A stretch of 5,563 nucleotides of DNA, taken from assembly GCA_023461435.1 (NCBI GenBank), contig JAEYLC010000043.1:1-5563 (forward strand), written 5' to 3'. The translations under genes were made by a program, and so were the position numbers. Below, piece after piece: positions 5,125 through 5,563 of this stretch (positions are counted from its first letter, which is position 1; each line of letters begins with the position of its first letter). Below the pieces are notes generated by a model. The model was not told the origin of the DNA and did no database searches. It saw only the letters and a program-made list of their open reading frames with translations. This DNA comes from Bacillota bacterium. GTDB taxonomy: Bacteria > Bacillota > Clostridia > Christensenellales > SZUA-584.

Positions 5125-5493
5125 GTGGCACGTATATCAGGTGTTGACCTGCCAAAGGAAAAAAGGGTTGAAATCGGCCTGACCTATATCTACGGTATCG
5201 GGCTCAAGACATCCCGTGATATTTTAGCGGCGACAGGCGTTGACCCCGATACCCGGATCAAGGACTTGTCCGAATCGGATGTCAGCAAGTTAAGAGAATA
5301 TATCGACAAAAACCTCAAAGTGGAAGGCGATCTGCGGCGCGATGTGACCTTAAGCATCAAGCGCTTAATGGAAATCGGCTGCTACAGAGGCATCCGCCAC
5401 CGCAAGGGTTTGCCGGTAAGGGGACAGAGTTCCAAACAGAACGCGCGCACAAGAAAAGGCCCGAAGCGGACCGCGAGCGCAAAGAGAAAGTGA
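5125..5493 (+). CDS. rpsM: 30S ribosomal protein S13
   Basis: S13 sits in the head of the small subunit, contacts the P-site tRNA and forms inter-subunit bridges with the large subunit. The 122 residues match the normal length. The N-terminus ARISGVDLPKEKRVEIGLTY is diagnostic, followed by the helix-two-turn-helix region with IYGIGLKTSRDIL (22-34) and EGDLRRDVTLSIKRLMEIGC (67-86), then YRGIRHRKGLPVRGQ (87-101). The C-terminal tail NARTRKGPKRT (106-116) is basic and reaches toward tRNA. The segment SSKQ (102-105) differs from the widespread RTKT/RTHT version. The GTG start gives the standard N-terminus and has a GGAGGTG site. The TGA stop runs into the rpsK SD. Confidence 0.98.
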   Translation: MARISGVDLPKEKRVEIGLTYIYGIGLKTSRDILAATGVDPDTRIKDLSESDVSKLREYIDKNLKVEGDLRRDVTLSIKRLMEIGCYRGIRHRKGLPVRGQSSKQNARTRKGPKRTASAKRK

Positions 5494-5502
5494 GGATAGT
5501 CA

Positions 5503-5563
5503 ATGGCTAAGCCAAAGAAAGTCGTAAGAAAGCGCAGAGAGAAAAAGAACATTGAGCGCGGTC
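5503..5563 (+). CDS. rpsK: 30S ribosomal protein S11, N-terminal start (partial)
   Basis: Only the first 20 codons are present; the gene runs off the end of the window. The visible MAKPKKVVRKRREKKNIERG matches the basic N-terminal tail of Firmicutes S11 (VRKRRERKNIExGxAHI). S11 sits in the platform of the small subunit near the Shine-Dalgarno helix. The ATG is preceded by GAGG (5492-5495) with a 7-base spacer; these bases overlap the rpsM TGA stop. The order rpsM-rpsK is canonical for the alpha operon. Confidence 0.93.
   Translation, partial: MAKPKKVVRKRREKKNIERG

Overview
The window is an internal segment of a spc/alpha-type ribosomal protein operon. All genes are on the + strand and there is almost no non-coding DNA. 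Order: rplF (3' end only), rplR, rpsE, rpmD, rplO, secY, adk, map, a small KOW-domain gene, infA, rpmJ, rpsM, rpsK (5' end only). rpmJ (37 codons) is easy to miss because of its size. I see no RNA gene, mobile element, CRISPR array, broken gene or convincing intrinsic terminator.

The organism is most likely a Gram-positive bacterium of the Firmicutes, probably a Clostridia-type lineage with moderate GC. Four things point that way: secY-adk-map placed between rplO and infA; a small KOW (L14e/L27e-like) protein between map and infA, as in Bacillus and Clostridia; an adenylate kinase with a four-cysteine zinc lid; and strong AGGAGG-type Shine-Dalgarno (SD) sequences before most genes, with frequent GTG or TTG starts. 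Genus or species cannot be named from this window.

Layout: positions 1-1719 encode ribosomal proteins L6 (end), L18, S5, L30 and L15. Positions 1719-4373 encode the SecY translocon channel, adenylate kinase and type I methionine aminopeptidase, joined by overlaps or very short gaps. Positions 4391-5045 hold three small translation genes: KOW protein, IF1 and L36. After a 79-base gap, the only sizeable intergenic region, S13 and the start of S11 follow. S11 probably leads into the rest of an alpha-type operon (rpsD/rpoA/rplQ), which lies outside the window.

The genes share one theme: building ribosomes (L6, L18, S5, L30, L15, L36, S13, S11), starting translation (IF1), trimming the initiator methionine (Map), exporting or inserting nascent proteins (SecY) and nucleotide balance (Adk). 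Gene content is conventional. The points most worth a second look are the rpmJ-rpsM gap, which can be drawn as a hairpin with a possible loop pseudoknot just upstream of the rpsM ribosome binding site; the little-characterised KOW protein; a charged N-terminal extension on S5; and the habit of placing stop codons directly against the next gene's SD sequence. I found no clear evidence of a novel system.
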